This document shows positions 15,801-23,292 of a stretch of DNA of 64,000 nucleotides, one piece after another. The notes under the pieces are model-generated. The model did not search any database. It was not told the DNA's origin and saw only the letters and a program-made list of their open reading frames with translations. The position numbers were made by a program, and so were the translations under genes. Position 1 is the stretch's first letter. Every line of letters begins with the position of its first letter. Source of the DNA: Micromonospora sp. FIMYZ51 (GTDB taxonomy: Bacteria; Actinomycetota; Actinomycetes; Mycobacteriales; Micromonosporaceae); contig NZ_CP134706.1 in the NCBI RefSeq assembly GCF_038246755.1, positions 4,898,001 through 4,962,000 on the forward strand, read 5' to 3'.

Positions 15801-18287
15801 GACATGAACACTCCCGTCGGCGCTTCCGACCCCACCCCGACTCCCACCCCCACCCCGACTCCGTCACCGACGCCCACAGGCCCGCCGACGCAGGTGCCCG
15901 GACTGGTCGCGGCGTACGGCATGAACGAGGGTGCCGGCACCACGGTGTCGGACTCCTCCGGGCGGAACAACGCCGGCGCCGCCGCGGACACGACCTGGGC
16001 CACGAATGGCAAGTACGGTAAGGCGCTGTCGTTCAACGGCAGCAGCAGTCTTGTCGACGTCAGCCACACGTCCTCGCTCCGACTCACCGGAGCGCTTACC
16101 CTCTCGGCCTGGGTCAAACCCGATGACCTGGACGGCTGGCGCACGGTGGTGCTGAAGAACATGGCGTCCGGATACGGCGCCTCGTACGGCCTGTACGCCT
16201 CCGAGGGCAGCGTGCCCGCGGGCTGGCTCACCACCACCGGGGATCCCTTCGGGCCCTCGGGGTCGTCACCGCTGCCGACGGGCACGTGGAGCAATGTGGC
16301 GCTCACCTACGACGGGAGCCGGGCCACCCTCTATGTCAACGGTGCCAAGGCCGGTGAGGTGGCCGCCACCGGCAGCATCTACGACGACGGTGGAGCGGTC
16401 ACCATCGGCGGCAACGAGATCTGGGGCGAGTACTTCAGCGGCCTGATCGACGAGGTGCGCATCTACAACCGTGCGCTGACCGCCGCTCAGATCCAGAGCG
16501 ACATGAACACCCCGATCGGCGCCGCCCCGGCCGGCACCGCCCAGGTCGCACCACAGACCGCGGCCACCAGCACCGGGCCGGAGATCGCGAAGCTGGCGAC
16601 AGCCACCGGCAAGGGCACCACTCCGACGTTCACCACCTGGGTGACGGATCCGCAGGAACGTCCGGCGACGGTGCAGGTGCAGGTGGCTCCGCAGCCGACC
16701 AAGTCACCGAAGGCGAAGTGGGCGGCGGGCAAGGAACTGACCTGGTCGGGGACGGTGACCGGAAAGCGCGACGGGCTGCACGCGCTGCGGATGCCGTCCG
16801 GCAAGCTCAAGCAGGGCCAGTGGATGCGGTGGCGGGCACGTCCGACGGTGGCCGGCGCAACCGGCGAATGGTCCGGCTGGCAGACGTTCCGGGTCGGCGA
16901 CGAGCAGTCGGTCGGGAAGCTACCCGCGCCGACGACGGTCGCCGCGTCGGACCCGAACACCGGCACGCCCTTCGACTACCAGCGGATGAGCCGCACCGAC
17001 TGCAACAACGCGCGTCGGAGTTCACCCCGGCCGTACCACGGGTTCGGCTGGACCGTCCTGCACCCCTACTCGGCCTGCTACAGCAGGATCCTGGGCTGGG
17101 GTGACTGGGAGGTGGACCTCATCACCGGCCTGCCGACCAGCCGATGCCCGAAGTCCCAGGGCGTGATGATGACGGCCAACGTGATCGTGTACACCAACCT
17201 GGGCACGAAGAACGGCTCACCAGTGGTCGGCGGCGAGAGCACTCCGAAGCTGACGGCCCGGGACATCAGCCTCTGGACCAGCATCACCGAGATCCAGACA
17301 GTGGGTCCCAACTGCACACCCACGAACGCCTTCGACGGCGACACGATCCAACTCCGGGTCGGCGCCCAGGGGTCCGACAACTCCAACTGCACAAAGAGCG
17401 AGGGAAGGGACCGGACCGCGACCATCGGGGACTTCAAGCGCAACGGCGAGGACGCCTTCGTCTTCCGATCCGAGGGAACGGTGTGGGGAAACTGCACGCT
17501 GCGCCCCAAGCTGTACCCCGGTAAGAGCTTCCTTTTCCTGGATCCCACGCCGTTCCGCCTGTGGCAGTACCTGACCACGGAACAAGGGGCTCCGACCAGG
17601 GCGGGCGATCTGCCCTTCGTCGCCAGGTGCGACAGTCGGCGCATCAGCTATCCCATCGTCAGGAGCAACGGGACGTTCGGCTGGGCCGGCAACACGGGAG
17701 GATGCCGGTTCCTCGGCGCCGACCGGGTCTACACGATGTACACCGGCGACCCGCACCGCGGAGAAGTGGCCCGGCACATCCAGTCCGCCTTCCGAAACCC
17801 GCAGGACACGGACCCGAAGGTGGACAAGCAGGGCAGACCGATCGCCAAGAATTTCCCCGGAAACTACGACGCGTGTGTGGGAGCGCCCCCCGGCTCGCGA
17901 TGCAAAAAAGCTCCCCTGACCAGAAGGGTCAACAGTGAGCGCGCCCCCGACGGCGTGTTGTTCAACTCCAAGAACAGAAACCTTCGCGACAAGTACTGCA
18001 AGGACCTGCCCGGACGCGACGATCCGAACAAGCAGTGCGACGAGTATCCGTTCCGGTCCACCTTCCAGGCGATCGGCGTCGACGGCAAGCTCGACAACGA
18101 CGTCTGGGTCCCGTCCCTCAACGCCTCACTGCACATGGTGAGTACGGCGCACAACCAGGCCGCCGGACGTGACCTGGGCGCCTTCTACGCCCGCTATCGC
18201 GTGTTCACCAGTGGCACCCCCGAAGGAGGATTGTCGAACCTGCCCGCCAACGCCTTCTTCGTCAGGATCAAGGACGGCACACCGTAA
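12855..18287 (+). CDS. secreted 1,810-residue protein: DNRLRE, Ig-like, two LamG and a C-terminal NucA/NucB-like nuclease domain
   Basis: A very large exported protein. Residues 1-28 are a Sec signal peptide ending AGAA. About 285-490 form a DNRLRE-type domain (NDPYNNHAADGWLRAGTT). Two SbsA-type Ig-like domains begin near 575 and 676, each with PVTVTFSEPV-like or TVTVTFSEPV strands. Two LamG/concanavalin-like domains (about 779-985 and 1015-1219; both contain AAYGMNEGAGT and IDEVRIYNRAL) are separated by a Pro-Thr linker. After a fibronectin-like region, the tail carries KQCDEYPFRSTF (C1728, D1729, E1730) and NQAAGRDLGAFYARYR (N1767), which match the active-site motifs of NucA/NucB DNases. 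It probably binds surface polymers or glycans and degrades extracellular DNA, or acts as a toxin; no immunity gene is obvious. Confidence 0.8.
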   Translation: MLKIPMFGCAMALTVTLAVTLATVPAGAAPPDPTSADQRTNSGLGAAWAKAAKAGAPVEVPDRFTETMKVWAEPDGKHLRAQLHTRPIQLRNPDSGVWEPIDTSIVARDGELRTVRTKTPLTFGGRGSKQLVSAAGPQGTAGLKVRRALPEPKISGSTITYPDAVAAGADLVVQSQADGFVSRVVIRRKPTGPVTVRLPLTLPKGATFGKTSGGLPQLKDAKGRAKAAPVVLTAVDAKAEASAEAGRSAPVTTRVETSGAKSELVFTPDPKFLADPAVTYPVTIAAASEWFGGGVPDDAWVSKNDPYNNHAADGWLRAGTTQTSADIARVYLKFNTAAPELKGATVVKADLIMWNYKSGGPNGALCGDPLGAGIVAARVSSSWSSSGLSWYNQPSTAGSTEGLNRAGYNYDATGTWCAKDEQLWHRVTGMARAWIEQDVPNHGLVLRAASETAAINWRQYYASEYSGNPYPGYRHPPTLMVEYTPPPTETQWVKFEADELTEFPTYQQAKALAAEPLDDAANWSLTTQEADAIEQLGQGVANEITSDQLQPSPSDVEVDPATMDPDEAPAGSLPSDETPPTVVEVRPAADSVDVPVGATVTVTFSEPVWEPQVTIKDIAGAAVPGTTAMDATNTVATFAPTQPLKSGTVQSAEVSEAYDADGNEMVPHSWRFTTENDTTPPVVSANTPAAQATNVPVTTPVTVTFSEPVTDARFTLKGPADAVVAGTSAMDATQRVLTFTPAVPLADTTAYTAEVSGAKDAADNTMVAAHTWSFTTGVRPPTGLVAAYGMNEGAGTGVADSSGQHNTGTAAGTTWATNGRYGKALSFNGTSSRVTVADAPSLRLSRTLTMSAWVRPSTVTSWRTVVGKGLTQGQGASYMLYAANGTAPSGWLESGGQSYQVNGSTPLPTNAWSHLAVTYDGSTARLYVNGTRVAQTSLTGALDVDGGAVTIGGNEVWGEYFSGLIDEVRIYNRALDAASIQADMNTPVGASDPTPTPTPTPTPSPTPTGPPTQVPGLVAAYGMNEGAGTTVSDSSGRNNAGAAADTTWATNGKYGKALSFNGSSSLVDVSHTSSLRLTGALTLSAWVKPDDLDGWRTVVLKNMASGYGASYGLYASEGSVPAGWLTTTGDPFGPSGSSPLPTGTWSNVALTYDGSRATLYVNGAKAGEVAATGSIYDDGGAVTIGGNEIWGEYFSGLIDEVRIYNRALTAAQIQSDMNTPIGAAPAGTAQVAPQTAATSTGPEIAKLATATGKGTTPTFTTWVTDPQERPATVQVQVAPQPTKSPKAKWAAGKELTWSGTVTGKRDGLHALRMPSGKLKQGQWMRWRARPTVAGATGEWSGWQTFRVGDEQSVGKLPAPTTVAASDPNTGTPFDYQRMSRTDCNNARRSSPRPYHGFGWTVLHPYSACYSRILGWGDWEVDLITGLPTSRCPKSQGVMMTANVIVYTNLGTKNGSPVVGGESTPKLTARDISLWTSITEIQTVGPNCTPTNAFDGDTIQLRVGAQGSDNSNCTKSEGRDRTATIGDFKRNGEDAFVFRSEGTVWGNCTLRPKLYPGKSFLFLDPTPFRLWQYLTTEQGAPTRAGDLPFVARCDSRRISYPIVRSNGTFGWAGNTGGCRFLGADRVYTMYTGDPHRGEVARHIQSAFRNPQDTDPKVDKQGRPIAKNFPGNYDACVGAPPGSRCKKAPLTRRVNSERAPDGVLFNSKNRNLRDKYCKDLPGRDDPNKQCDEYPFRSTFQAIGVDGKLDNDVWVPSLNASLHMVSTAHNQAAGRDLGAFYARYRVFTSGTPEGGLSNLPANAFFVRIKDGTP

Positions 18288-18324
18288 CCCTGCCCAGCTG
18301 ACCGTGAGCCGACCCTGAACGACG

Positions 18325-18364
18325 GGACCGTGAGCCGCCTCCGCGACGAGGCGACTCACGGTCC
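18325..18364 (+). terminator. terminator hairpin after the large secreted protein gene
   Basis: 17-bp arms (left GGACCGTGAGCCGCCTC at 18325-18341, right 18348-18364) with one mismatch and a 6-nt loop, 37 bp after the stop at 18287. No T-run follows, as is usual for terminators in GC-rich actinobacteria. Confidence 0.65.
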
Positions 18365-18417
18365 TTCGCGGTGGCGGACCGGATGCGGATGTCGGGGGCG
18401 GCGGGCATGATCGGCGC

Positions 18418-19131
18418 ATGATCGCGCGCTTCAAGGACATCTGCCTGGACGCCGCCGACGCCCACGCCCTCGGCGGGTTCTGGGCCGGCATCCTGGACGG
18501 GAAGCTTGTCGACACCGGCGACGGGGACACTCGGGTGCAGCCGGCGGCGGGCCGCTCCGGTGCCGAGTCGATCTGGGTCAACCGGGTGCCCGAGCCGCGT
18601 ACCGTCAAGACCCGCGTACACCTGGACCTGCGGCTGGCCGAGGCGAGCCCGGCGGTGCTGCTGGCGGCCGGCGCCCGGCTGATCCGGGAGCCGGACTCGG
18701 AGATCAGCTGGTGGGTGCTGGCCGACCCGGAGGGCAACCTGTTCTGCGCCTTCGCCCCCGGCGAGGAGACCCGGCCGGGTCCGTTCGAGCTGGTGGTGGA
18801 CTCGGCCGACCCGGTGGCCCAGGCCCGCTGGTGGGCCGGCGTCCTCGGGGGCGAGGTCGACACCAGCGAGAAGGGGTACGCCTCGGTGGTCGGCGCGGCC
18901 GGCTTCCCGTGGGACTACTGGGTCTTCGACCCGGTGCCGGAGCGCAAGACCGTCAAGAACCGGCTGCACTGGGACGTCGACCTGACCGGTTCCGAGCCGA
19001 GCGCGCTGATCAGGGCCGGTGCCACCCTGCTGCGGGAGCCTACCGACACCGCACGGTGGTGGGTGCTGGCCGACCCCGAGGGCAACGAGTTCTGCGCGTT
19101 CGCGCCGGCCGTGGCTGCCGCCGAGGACTGA
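18418..19131 (+). CDS. two-domain VOC (glyoxalase-like) protein
   Basis: A 237-residue protein of two tandem vicinal-oxygen-chelate modules. Both repeat the same elements: AHALGGFWAGIL / AQARWWAGVLGG, PRTVKTRVHLDL / RKTVKNRLHWDV and WWVLADPEGNLFCAFAP / WWVLADPEGNEFCAFAP. The His in (V/L)H and the Glu in PEGN are the usual metal ligands, so each half may still bind a metal. Substrates of such actinobacterial proteins are mostly unknown. ATG 18418 is the first codon of the fold. It is convergent with the MarR gene, 10 bp away. Confidence 0.85.
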   Translation: MIARFKDICLDAADAHALGGFWAGILDGKLVDTGDGDTRVQPAAGRSGAESIWVNRVPEPRTVKTRVHLDLRLAEASPAVLLAAGARLIREPDSEISWWVLADPEGNLFCAFAPGEETRPGPFELVVDSADPVAQARWWAGVLGGEVDTSEKGYASVVGAAGFPWDYWVFDPVPERKTVKNRLHWDVDLTGSEPSALIRAGATLLREPTDTARWWVLADPEGNEFCAFAPAVAAAED

Positions 19132-19141
19132 GCGGGGCCGG

Positions 19142-19600
19142 CTAGGGTTCGGCCAGCCTGCGGGCGAGCTGTTCGACGGCGGCGAGATCTCGCGGGGCGA
19201 GTCGGTCGATGAAGTGCCGCCGGACGGACTCGACGTGGGCCGGTGCGGCGTTCGCGAGCGCGTCCAGACCTTCGCTGGTCAGCACGAGCAGGCAGCCTCG
19301 GCCGTCGGACGGGTCGGGCTCCCGGCGCAGCAGACCACGGGTTTCCATCCGGGCTGCGTGCCGGGACAGCCGGCTGCGCGACCAGCCCATCTTGTCGGCC
19401 TGTTCGCCGAGGGTGCTGGTGTGCGCGGGGCGCTCCGACAGGGTGCTCAGCACCTCGTAGTCCGCTTCGGAGAGCCCGATCGCGGCCAGGTCGCGTGCGG
19501 TGCCGGTCTGGACCGCGACCATCACCCGCCGGAAGGCCCGCCAGGCCCGTTCCTCGTCGGGCGTGAGCCAGCGTACGCCGCCCGTCGACTTCGTTGACAT
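19142..19600 (-). CDS. MarR-family transcriptional regulator
   Basis: A 152-residue MarR winged-helix regulator. Helices lead to SEADYEVLSTLSERPAHTST, the recognition helix GWSRSRLSRHAARMETRG and the wing LLRREPDPSDGRGCLLVLTS, the hallmark DxR(D/G) wing. MarR dimers normally repress a neighbouring gene and let go on binding a small phenolic or on oxidation. The divergent neighbour is the FMN reductase/acetyltransferase fusion at 19632; the starts are 31 bp apart and share a long inverted repeat. Confidence 0.93.
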   Translation of the reverse strand: MSTKSTGGVRWLTPDEERAWRAFRRVMVAVQTGTARDLAAIGLSEADYEVLSTLSERPAHTSTLGEQADKMGWSRSRLSRHAARMETRGLLRREPDPSDGRGCLLVLTSEGLDALANAAPAHVESVRRHFIDRLAPRDLAAVEQLARRLAEP

Positions 19601-19642
19601 GTAATCAATCTACCATCTAGGCTTCGTTTCCATGTCAACGAA
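19591..19642. promoter_or_regulatory. inverted repeat covering both divergent start codons
   Basis: Perfect 12-bp arms TTCGTTGACATG (19591-19602) and CATGTCAACGAA (19631-19642) surround a 28-bp AT-richer core. Each arm contains the start codon of one gene, so both proteins begin MSTK. The core (TAATCAATCTACCATCTAGG) is the likely promoter region. A MarR dimer pair could bind here; the symmetry is seen, the binding is inference. Confidence 0.45.
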
Positions 19643-20714
19643 ACCGCTCCGCGTCCTCGTCCTGATCGCCAGCACCCGCCCCGGCGCCCTCGGTCCCGCC
19701 GTCGGCGAGTGGTTGATCGAGGCGGTCGGACCTCGGGCCGAGAAACTCGGTGTCGAGGTCGTACCGGTGCCCCTCGGCGAGTTGGACCTGCCCTTCCTCG
19801 ACGAGGAGGAGCATCCGTCGTCGGGCGTCTACCGGCATGAGCACACCCGGCGGTGGAGCGGGCTTGTCGACGCGGCGGACGGGTTCATCGTGGTCACCCC
19901 GGAATACAACTTCGGGATGCCGGCGACGCTGAAGAACGCGCTTGACTACCTCAGTGCCGAGTGGGCCTGGAAGCCGGTCGGCTTCGTCAGCTACGGCAAC
20001 ACGTCGGCCGGCACCCGGGCGGTCCAGCACGCCAAGCAGGTGGTGACCACGCTACGGATGGTCCCGCTGGGCGCCACGGTCGCGATCCGCATCGGCGAGT
20101 CGGTGCAGCAGGGTCGGCTCCGGCCGGACGGCACCCGGGACGCGGCCGGTGTCGCACTGCTGGACGAGTTGACCCGGGTCGCGCACTGCCTGCGCCCGAT
20201 GCGCGTACGCCAGCGGGCCGAGACCCGCTGCGGCCCGCTGCCCGGCTCCTGGGCGGCGCGACTGACCCCACGCGACGCGCCAGAGGTCACCGTGCTGCAA
20301 CGCTGCTGCTGGGTCGAGGAGGCCCTGACCAACGACACCCTCCGGATACCGGCGCTGCACGAATCGCCGCAGGAGGTGAGCGAGTGGCTCGCGAGCTGGC
20401 AGGCCACGGGTCTCTGGCTCGACGGCCGGCTGCTGGGCATGGTGCGGACCCGCCGCGTCGGGACGGACCTGCACCTGGGCCGACTCGCCGTGGTGCCGGA
20501 CCTGCGCGGCCGAGGGCTGGGGCGGTGGCTGCTGCGTACCGCTGAGGCCGCCGTGGGGCCGCAGTGCCGGCGCATCGTGCTGTTCACCGGCGCCAAGAGC
20601 CTGCACAACATCAGCCTCTACCAGCGCGAGGGCTACACGCTTGGGTCACCCGCCGGGTCGGACGGCGTGGTCTCCCTCGCCAAGGACGTGGTCGGGTCGC
20701 CGGTGCCCGGCTGA
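19632..20714 (+). CDS. fusion of NADPH-dependent FMN reductase and GNAT acetyltransferase
   Basis: A 360-residue two-domain protein. Residues 1-190 are an NADPH-dependent FMN-reductase/flavodoxin domain: VLVLIASTRPGALG at the flavin phosphate loop and TPEYNFGMPATLKNALDYL at the isoalloxazine loop. From about residue 210 the frame continues into a GNAT acetyltransferase: LAVVPDLRGRGLGRWLL is the acetyl-CoA motif A, followed by VLFTGAKSLHNISLYQREGY. No stop or ribosome binding site separates the halves. Its last codons lie in the first copy of a 44-bp tandem repeat. Probably controlled by the divergent MarR regulator. Confidence 0.85.
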   Translation: MSTKPLRVLVLIASTRPGALGPAVGEWLIEAVGPRAEKLGVEVVPVPLGELDLPFLDEEEHPSSGVYRHEHTRRWSGLVDAADGFIVVTPEYNFGMPATLKNALDYLSAEWAWKPVGFVSYGNTSAGTRAVQHAKQVVTTLRMVPLGATVAIRIGESVQQGRLRPDGTRDAAGVALLDELTRVAHCLRPMRVRQRAETRCGPLPGSWAARLTPRDAPEVTVLQRCCWVEEALTNDTLRIPALHESPQEVSEWLASWQATGLWLDGRLLGMVRTRRVGTDLHLGRLAVVPDLRGRGLGRWLLRTAEAAVGPQCRRIVLFTGAKSLHNISLYQREGYTLGSPAGSDGVVSLAKDVVGSPVPG

Positions 20715-20813
20715 GGACGTCCAGCAGGGACGTGGTCGGGTCGCCGGTGCCCGGCTGAGGACGTCCAGCAGGGACGTGGTCGGGTCACCGGTGCCCGGCT
20801 GCGGACGTCCAGC
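20687..20813. repeat. 44-bp tandem repeat, three copies, spanning two convergent gene ends
   Basis: Units begin CGTGGTCGGGTC at 20687, 20731 and 20775, exactly 44 bp apart; the third unit has two substitutions and breaks off after 39 bp. The fusion gene stops in copy 1 (20712-20714) and the TetR gene, on the other strand, stops in copy 3 at 20787-20785 because of one substitution (TCG to TCA). 44 is not a multiple of three, so expansion shifts frame and would alter both protein ends. Confidence 0.85.
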
Positions 20814-21537
20814 CCTGCTGCCGCAGCCGTTCGATGCCGTCCAGCAGCAGGTCCAGCGCGAACTCGAACTCGAACTGGTCGTCGCAACCCTGCCCCACCA
20901 CCGACTCGTCGTCGTGCGAGGCGGCCAGGGCGATCGCCGCGACGTGCGGGAAGCGGGCCGCGACCTCCGGTGGCAGGGGTGCCGGCGGCTGCGGTTCGCT
21001 CGCGCCGGTCCGCCCAGCGCGCCGGGCGTCGTCGAACAGTTCCTGACTGAAGCCCAGCACCCGGCTGCCCAGCGCGTGCATGACGTGGTGGGCGAGGTCG
21101 ACGGTGAACCCGCCGGCCAGCAGGATCCCGATCGTCGAGTCGAGGTAGGCGAGCACGGCCGGGGTGGCCATGTTCCGTGACTCGATCGCCAGCGGCGCCC
21201 AGGGGTGGCGCAGCAGCACCTTTCGCGCCGAGAGGATGCGCGCCCGCACGGCGATCTGCCAGTCGACCTCCGGCATCGGCGGGTCGATCTCGCCGACCAC
21301 CACGTCGATCATGCCGTCGAGCAGTTCGTCCTTGTTGGCCACGTGCTTGTAGAGGGCCATCGGCACGACGCCCAGATCCTGGGCGAGGTTGCGCATGCTC
21401 AGTGACTCGATCCCGGCCTGATCCGCGAGCGCGACGGCGGCACGCAGGACGCGATCCCTGCTCAGCGGCGCCCGGCGCAGCGTCCCAGCCTGCTCGGCCA
21501 CATTCCCATCCTCGATCGTCGGCGGCGGTTGAACCAT
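20785..21537 (-). CDS. TetR-family regulator with TetR-type C-terminal domain
   Basis: A 250-residue repressor. The DNA-binding domain covers about residues 25-75 with SMRNLAQDLGVVPMALYKHV as the helix-turn-helix. The remaining helices resemble the TetR_C domain that binds small lipophilic ligands and forms the dimer. ATG 21537 lies 79 bp from the start of the divergent quinone oxidoreductase gene, and two identical-arm palindromes lie between them. It most likely represses both genes until an electrophile or drug binds. The C-terminus lies within the tandem repeat. Confidence 0.92.
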   Translation of the reverse strand: MVQPPPTIEDGNVAEQAGTLRRAPLSRDRVLRAAVALADQAGIESLSMRNLAQDLGVVPMALYKHVANKDELLDGMIDVVVGEIDPPMPEVDWQIAVRARILSARKVLLRHPWAPLAIESRNMATPAVLAYLDSTIGILLAGGFTVDLAHHVMHALGSRVLGFSQELFDDARRAGRTGASEPQPPAPLPPEVAARFPHVAAIALAASHDDESVVGQGCDDQFEFEFALDLLLDGIERLRQQGWTSAAGHR

Positions 21538-21549
21538 AACCGCCTTGAC

Positions 21550-21602
21550 AGGTGTACGGCGTACACCTAGTTTCTTTCCTATCAGGTGTACGCCGTACAC
21601 CT
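21550..21602. promoter_or_regulatory. twin palindromic TetR operators
   Basis: Two 19-bp perfect palindromes, AGGTGTACGGCGTACACCT at 21550-21568 and AGGTGTACGCCGTACACCT at 21584-21602, differ only in the central base. Their centres are 34 bp apart, about three helical turns, so two dimers would bind the same face. The first lies 13 bp upstream of the TetR start and the second 15 bp upstream of the oxidoreductase start, just before its GGAGGGGAGG ribosome binding site. Strong candidate sites for autoregulation and control of the divergent gene. Confidence 0.85.
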
Positions 21603-21616
21603 GGAGGGGAGGAACA

Positions 21617-22606
21617 ATGAAAGCGATCGTCCAGGACCGGTACGGCCCTGCGGAGACGCTCCGGCTCGCGGAGGTCGAGACCCCCGTGCCCGCCGCCGAC
21701 GAGGTGCTCGTCCAGGTCGAGGCGGCCTCGCTCAACGCGTACGACTGGCATGTCATGCGCGGCGACCCACGGATGGCGCGGCTGACCTTCGGCCGCTCGG
21801 CGCCCCGGGCGCGCATCCGCGGCCGCGACTTCGCCGGCCGGGTCACCGCCGTTGGCGCCCAGGTCCAGGAGTTCCGCCCCGGCGACGCCGTCTTCGGCGA
21901 CCTCGGCGACGCCAACGGCGCCTTCGCCGAGTACGTGTGCGTGTCGCCGGCTTCGGCACTGGTCGCGCCGATGCCGGCGAACCTGACGCCTCAGCAGGCC
22001 GCCGCCCTGCCGCTGGCCGGCATCACCGCACTCATGGGACTCTGCGACGCCGGGCAGGTCGAGCCGGGCCAACGCGTCCTCATCAACGGTGCCTCCGGCG
22101 GCGTCGGCACCCTCGCCGTCCAGTTGGCCAAGGTGCTCGGCGCGACCGTGACCGCAGTGTGCAGCACCCGCAACGTCGACCTGGTGCACTCCCTCGGCGC
22201 CGACCACGTCGTCGACTACACCCGCACCGACTTCACCCGCACCGGCCACCGCCACCACGTCGTGTTCGACCTGGTCGGCAACCGTTCACTAAGCGCACTG
22301 CGGCGGGCGCTGGCCCCGACCGGGAGGCTGGTGCTCTCCGGCGGCGGCGTGTATCGCGGTGGCAGCCTGCTCGGACCGGCCTGGCTGCTCACCCGTGGCC
22401 GACTGCTGGCACCCTTCGTCCGGCAGCGCATCCGCACCACCGCCGCGGCACCCACCCGGCAACACCTCGACACGCTCCGTGCTCACGTCGAGGCCGGCCG
22501 ACTCACCCCGGTCATCGACCGGAGCTATCCGCTGCCCGAGGTGCCCGAGGCCATCCGGTACCTGGAAGGTGAACACGCCCGGGCGAAGGTGGTCGTCACC
22601 ATCTGA
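21617..22606 (+). CDS. NAD(P)-dependent quinone oxidoreductase (MDR family, zinc-free)
   Basis: A 329-residue medium-chain dehydrogenase/reductase of the quinone-oxidoreductase class. It opens MKAIVQDRYGPAETL, has a GroES-like domain (GRDFAGRVTAVGAQV) and a Rossmann domain with INGASGGVGTLAVQLAK (GxGxxG-type loop). The structural zinc cysteines of alcohol dehydrogenases are absent. It would transfer hydride from NADPH to quinones or enals. GGGGAGG sits just upstream of ATG 21617. The twin palindromes show it to be a target of the divergent TetR regulator. Confidence 0.9.
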   Translation: MKAIVQDRYGPAETLRLAEVETPVPAADEVLVQVEAASLNAYDWHVMRGDPRMARLTFGRSAPRARIRGRDFAGRVTAVGAQVQEFRPGDAVFGDLGDANGAFAEYVCVSPASALVAPMPANLTPQQAAALPLAGITALMGLCDAGQVEPGQRVLINGASGGVGTLAVQLAKVLGATVTAVCSTRNVDLVHSLGADHVVDYTRTDFTRTGHRHHVVFDLVGNRSLSALRRALAPTGRLVLSGGGVYRGGSLLGPAWLLTRGRLLAPFVRQRIRTTAAAPTRQHLDTLRAHVEAGRLTPVIDRSYPLPEVPEAIRYLEGEHARAKVVVTI

Positions 22607-22810
22607 GCATCATCAGATGTCTGCGCCGGTGCTACCGAGTGATCGCAGGGTGCACTAGCGTTTACCGGAGCATCGCCGCCAGCGCGTACGCCGTCGCCGT
22701 CGATACGCCACCGGCCGACCCCGACCCGCCCGATCGGTTGGTTCTCGCGGGAACAGCCCCTCACCGGCTTACCGGTTGGGCAGGATCGTCCCCAATGAGG
22801 AGGTGTCGTC

Positions 22811-23245
22811 GTGGTGCAGGACACCCGCGCTCTCACCCTGACGTTCGAGGTAACTGGCCTGCCGCCGGTCAAGACCGAGGCATTGTCCATCTTCGCCGCC
22901 GGGCACCGGCAGGCGACGAGAGTACGCGGCCTGCTCCGGGCCGCCTGCGAGGCGGCGCAACAAACCGGCTGGACCCCGCTGTCCGGGCCGATCGAGGTGG
23001 ACGTGACGCTGCGCTGCCCACCCGGGCACCGGACCGCCGACGCCAGCACCCTGCTCGGCGGGGTCTGCGCGGTGTTGCAGGACAAGAAGCGGATCGCCAA
23101 CATCGGCCTGGCCCATCTCGGCGTTCTGGTCGACGTCGCCGTCTACGACGACGACAAGCAGATCCGCCGGCTGTCGTACGTCGAAGAGCCAGCGGAGGAA
23201 TTCTCGTATCAGGTACGTGTCACCGCCGTCGCACAGGCGGTTTGA
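22811..23245 (+). CDS. hypothetical protein with RusA-like features
   Basis: A 144-residue protein with a strong ribosome binding site (AGGAGGTG, 22797-22804) and GTG 22811. I do not recognise it firmly. The order LTLTFEVTGLPPVKTEA, a central GHRTADASTLLGGVCAVL and a late VAVYDDDKQIRRLSYVEE resembles the RusA Holliday-junction resolvase fold, in which acidic residues precede a helix and a (Y/F)-x-D-D-x-Q strand carries the last metal ligand. Only one Asp is seen at the first site, so catalytic activity is doubtful. The next gene follows 47 bp later in the same direction. Confidence 0.5.
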   Translation: MVQDTRALTLTFEVTGLPPVKTEALSIFAAGHRQATRVRGLLRAACEAAQQTGWTPLSGPIEVDVTLRCPPGHRTADASTLLGGVCAVLQDKKRIANIGLAHLGVLVDVAVYDDDKQIRRLSYVEEPAEEFSYQVRVTAVAQAV

Positions 23246-23292
23246 CCGCCGGCCGTCGTGGGGTACGGCAGCCGCCGACGAAGGGAGCGCCG

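Noticed and set aside
15826..15892. Pro-Thr-rich CCCACCCCGACT-type repeats considered as a mobile or regulatory repeat
   Set aside because: They encode the flexible linker between two LamG domains and stay in frame.
20687..20813. 44-bp repeats considered as a CRISPR array
   Set aside because: Units are directly adjacent with no variable spacers and only three copies.
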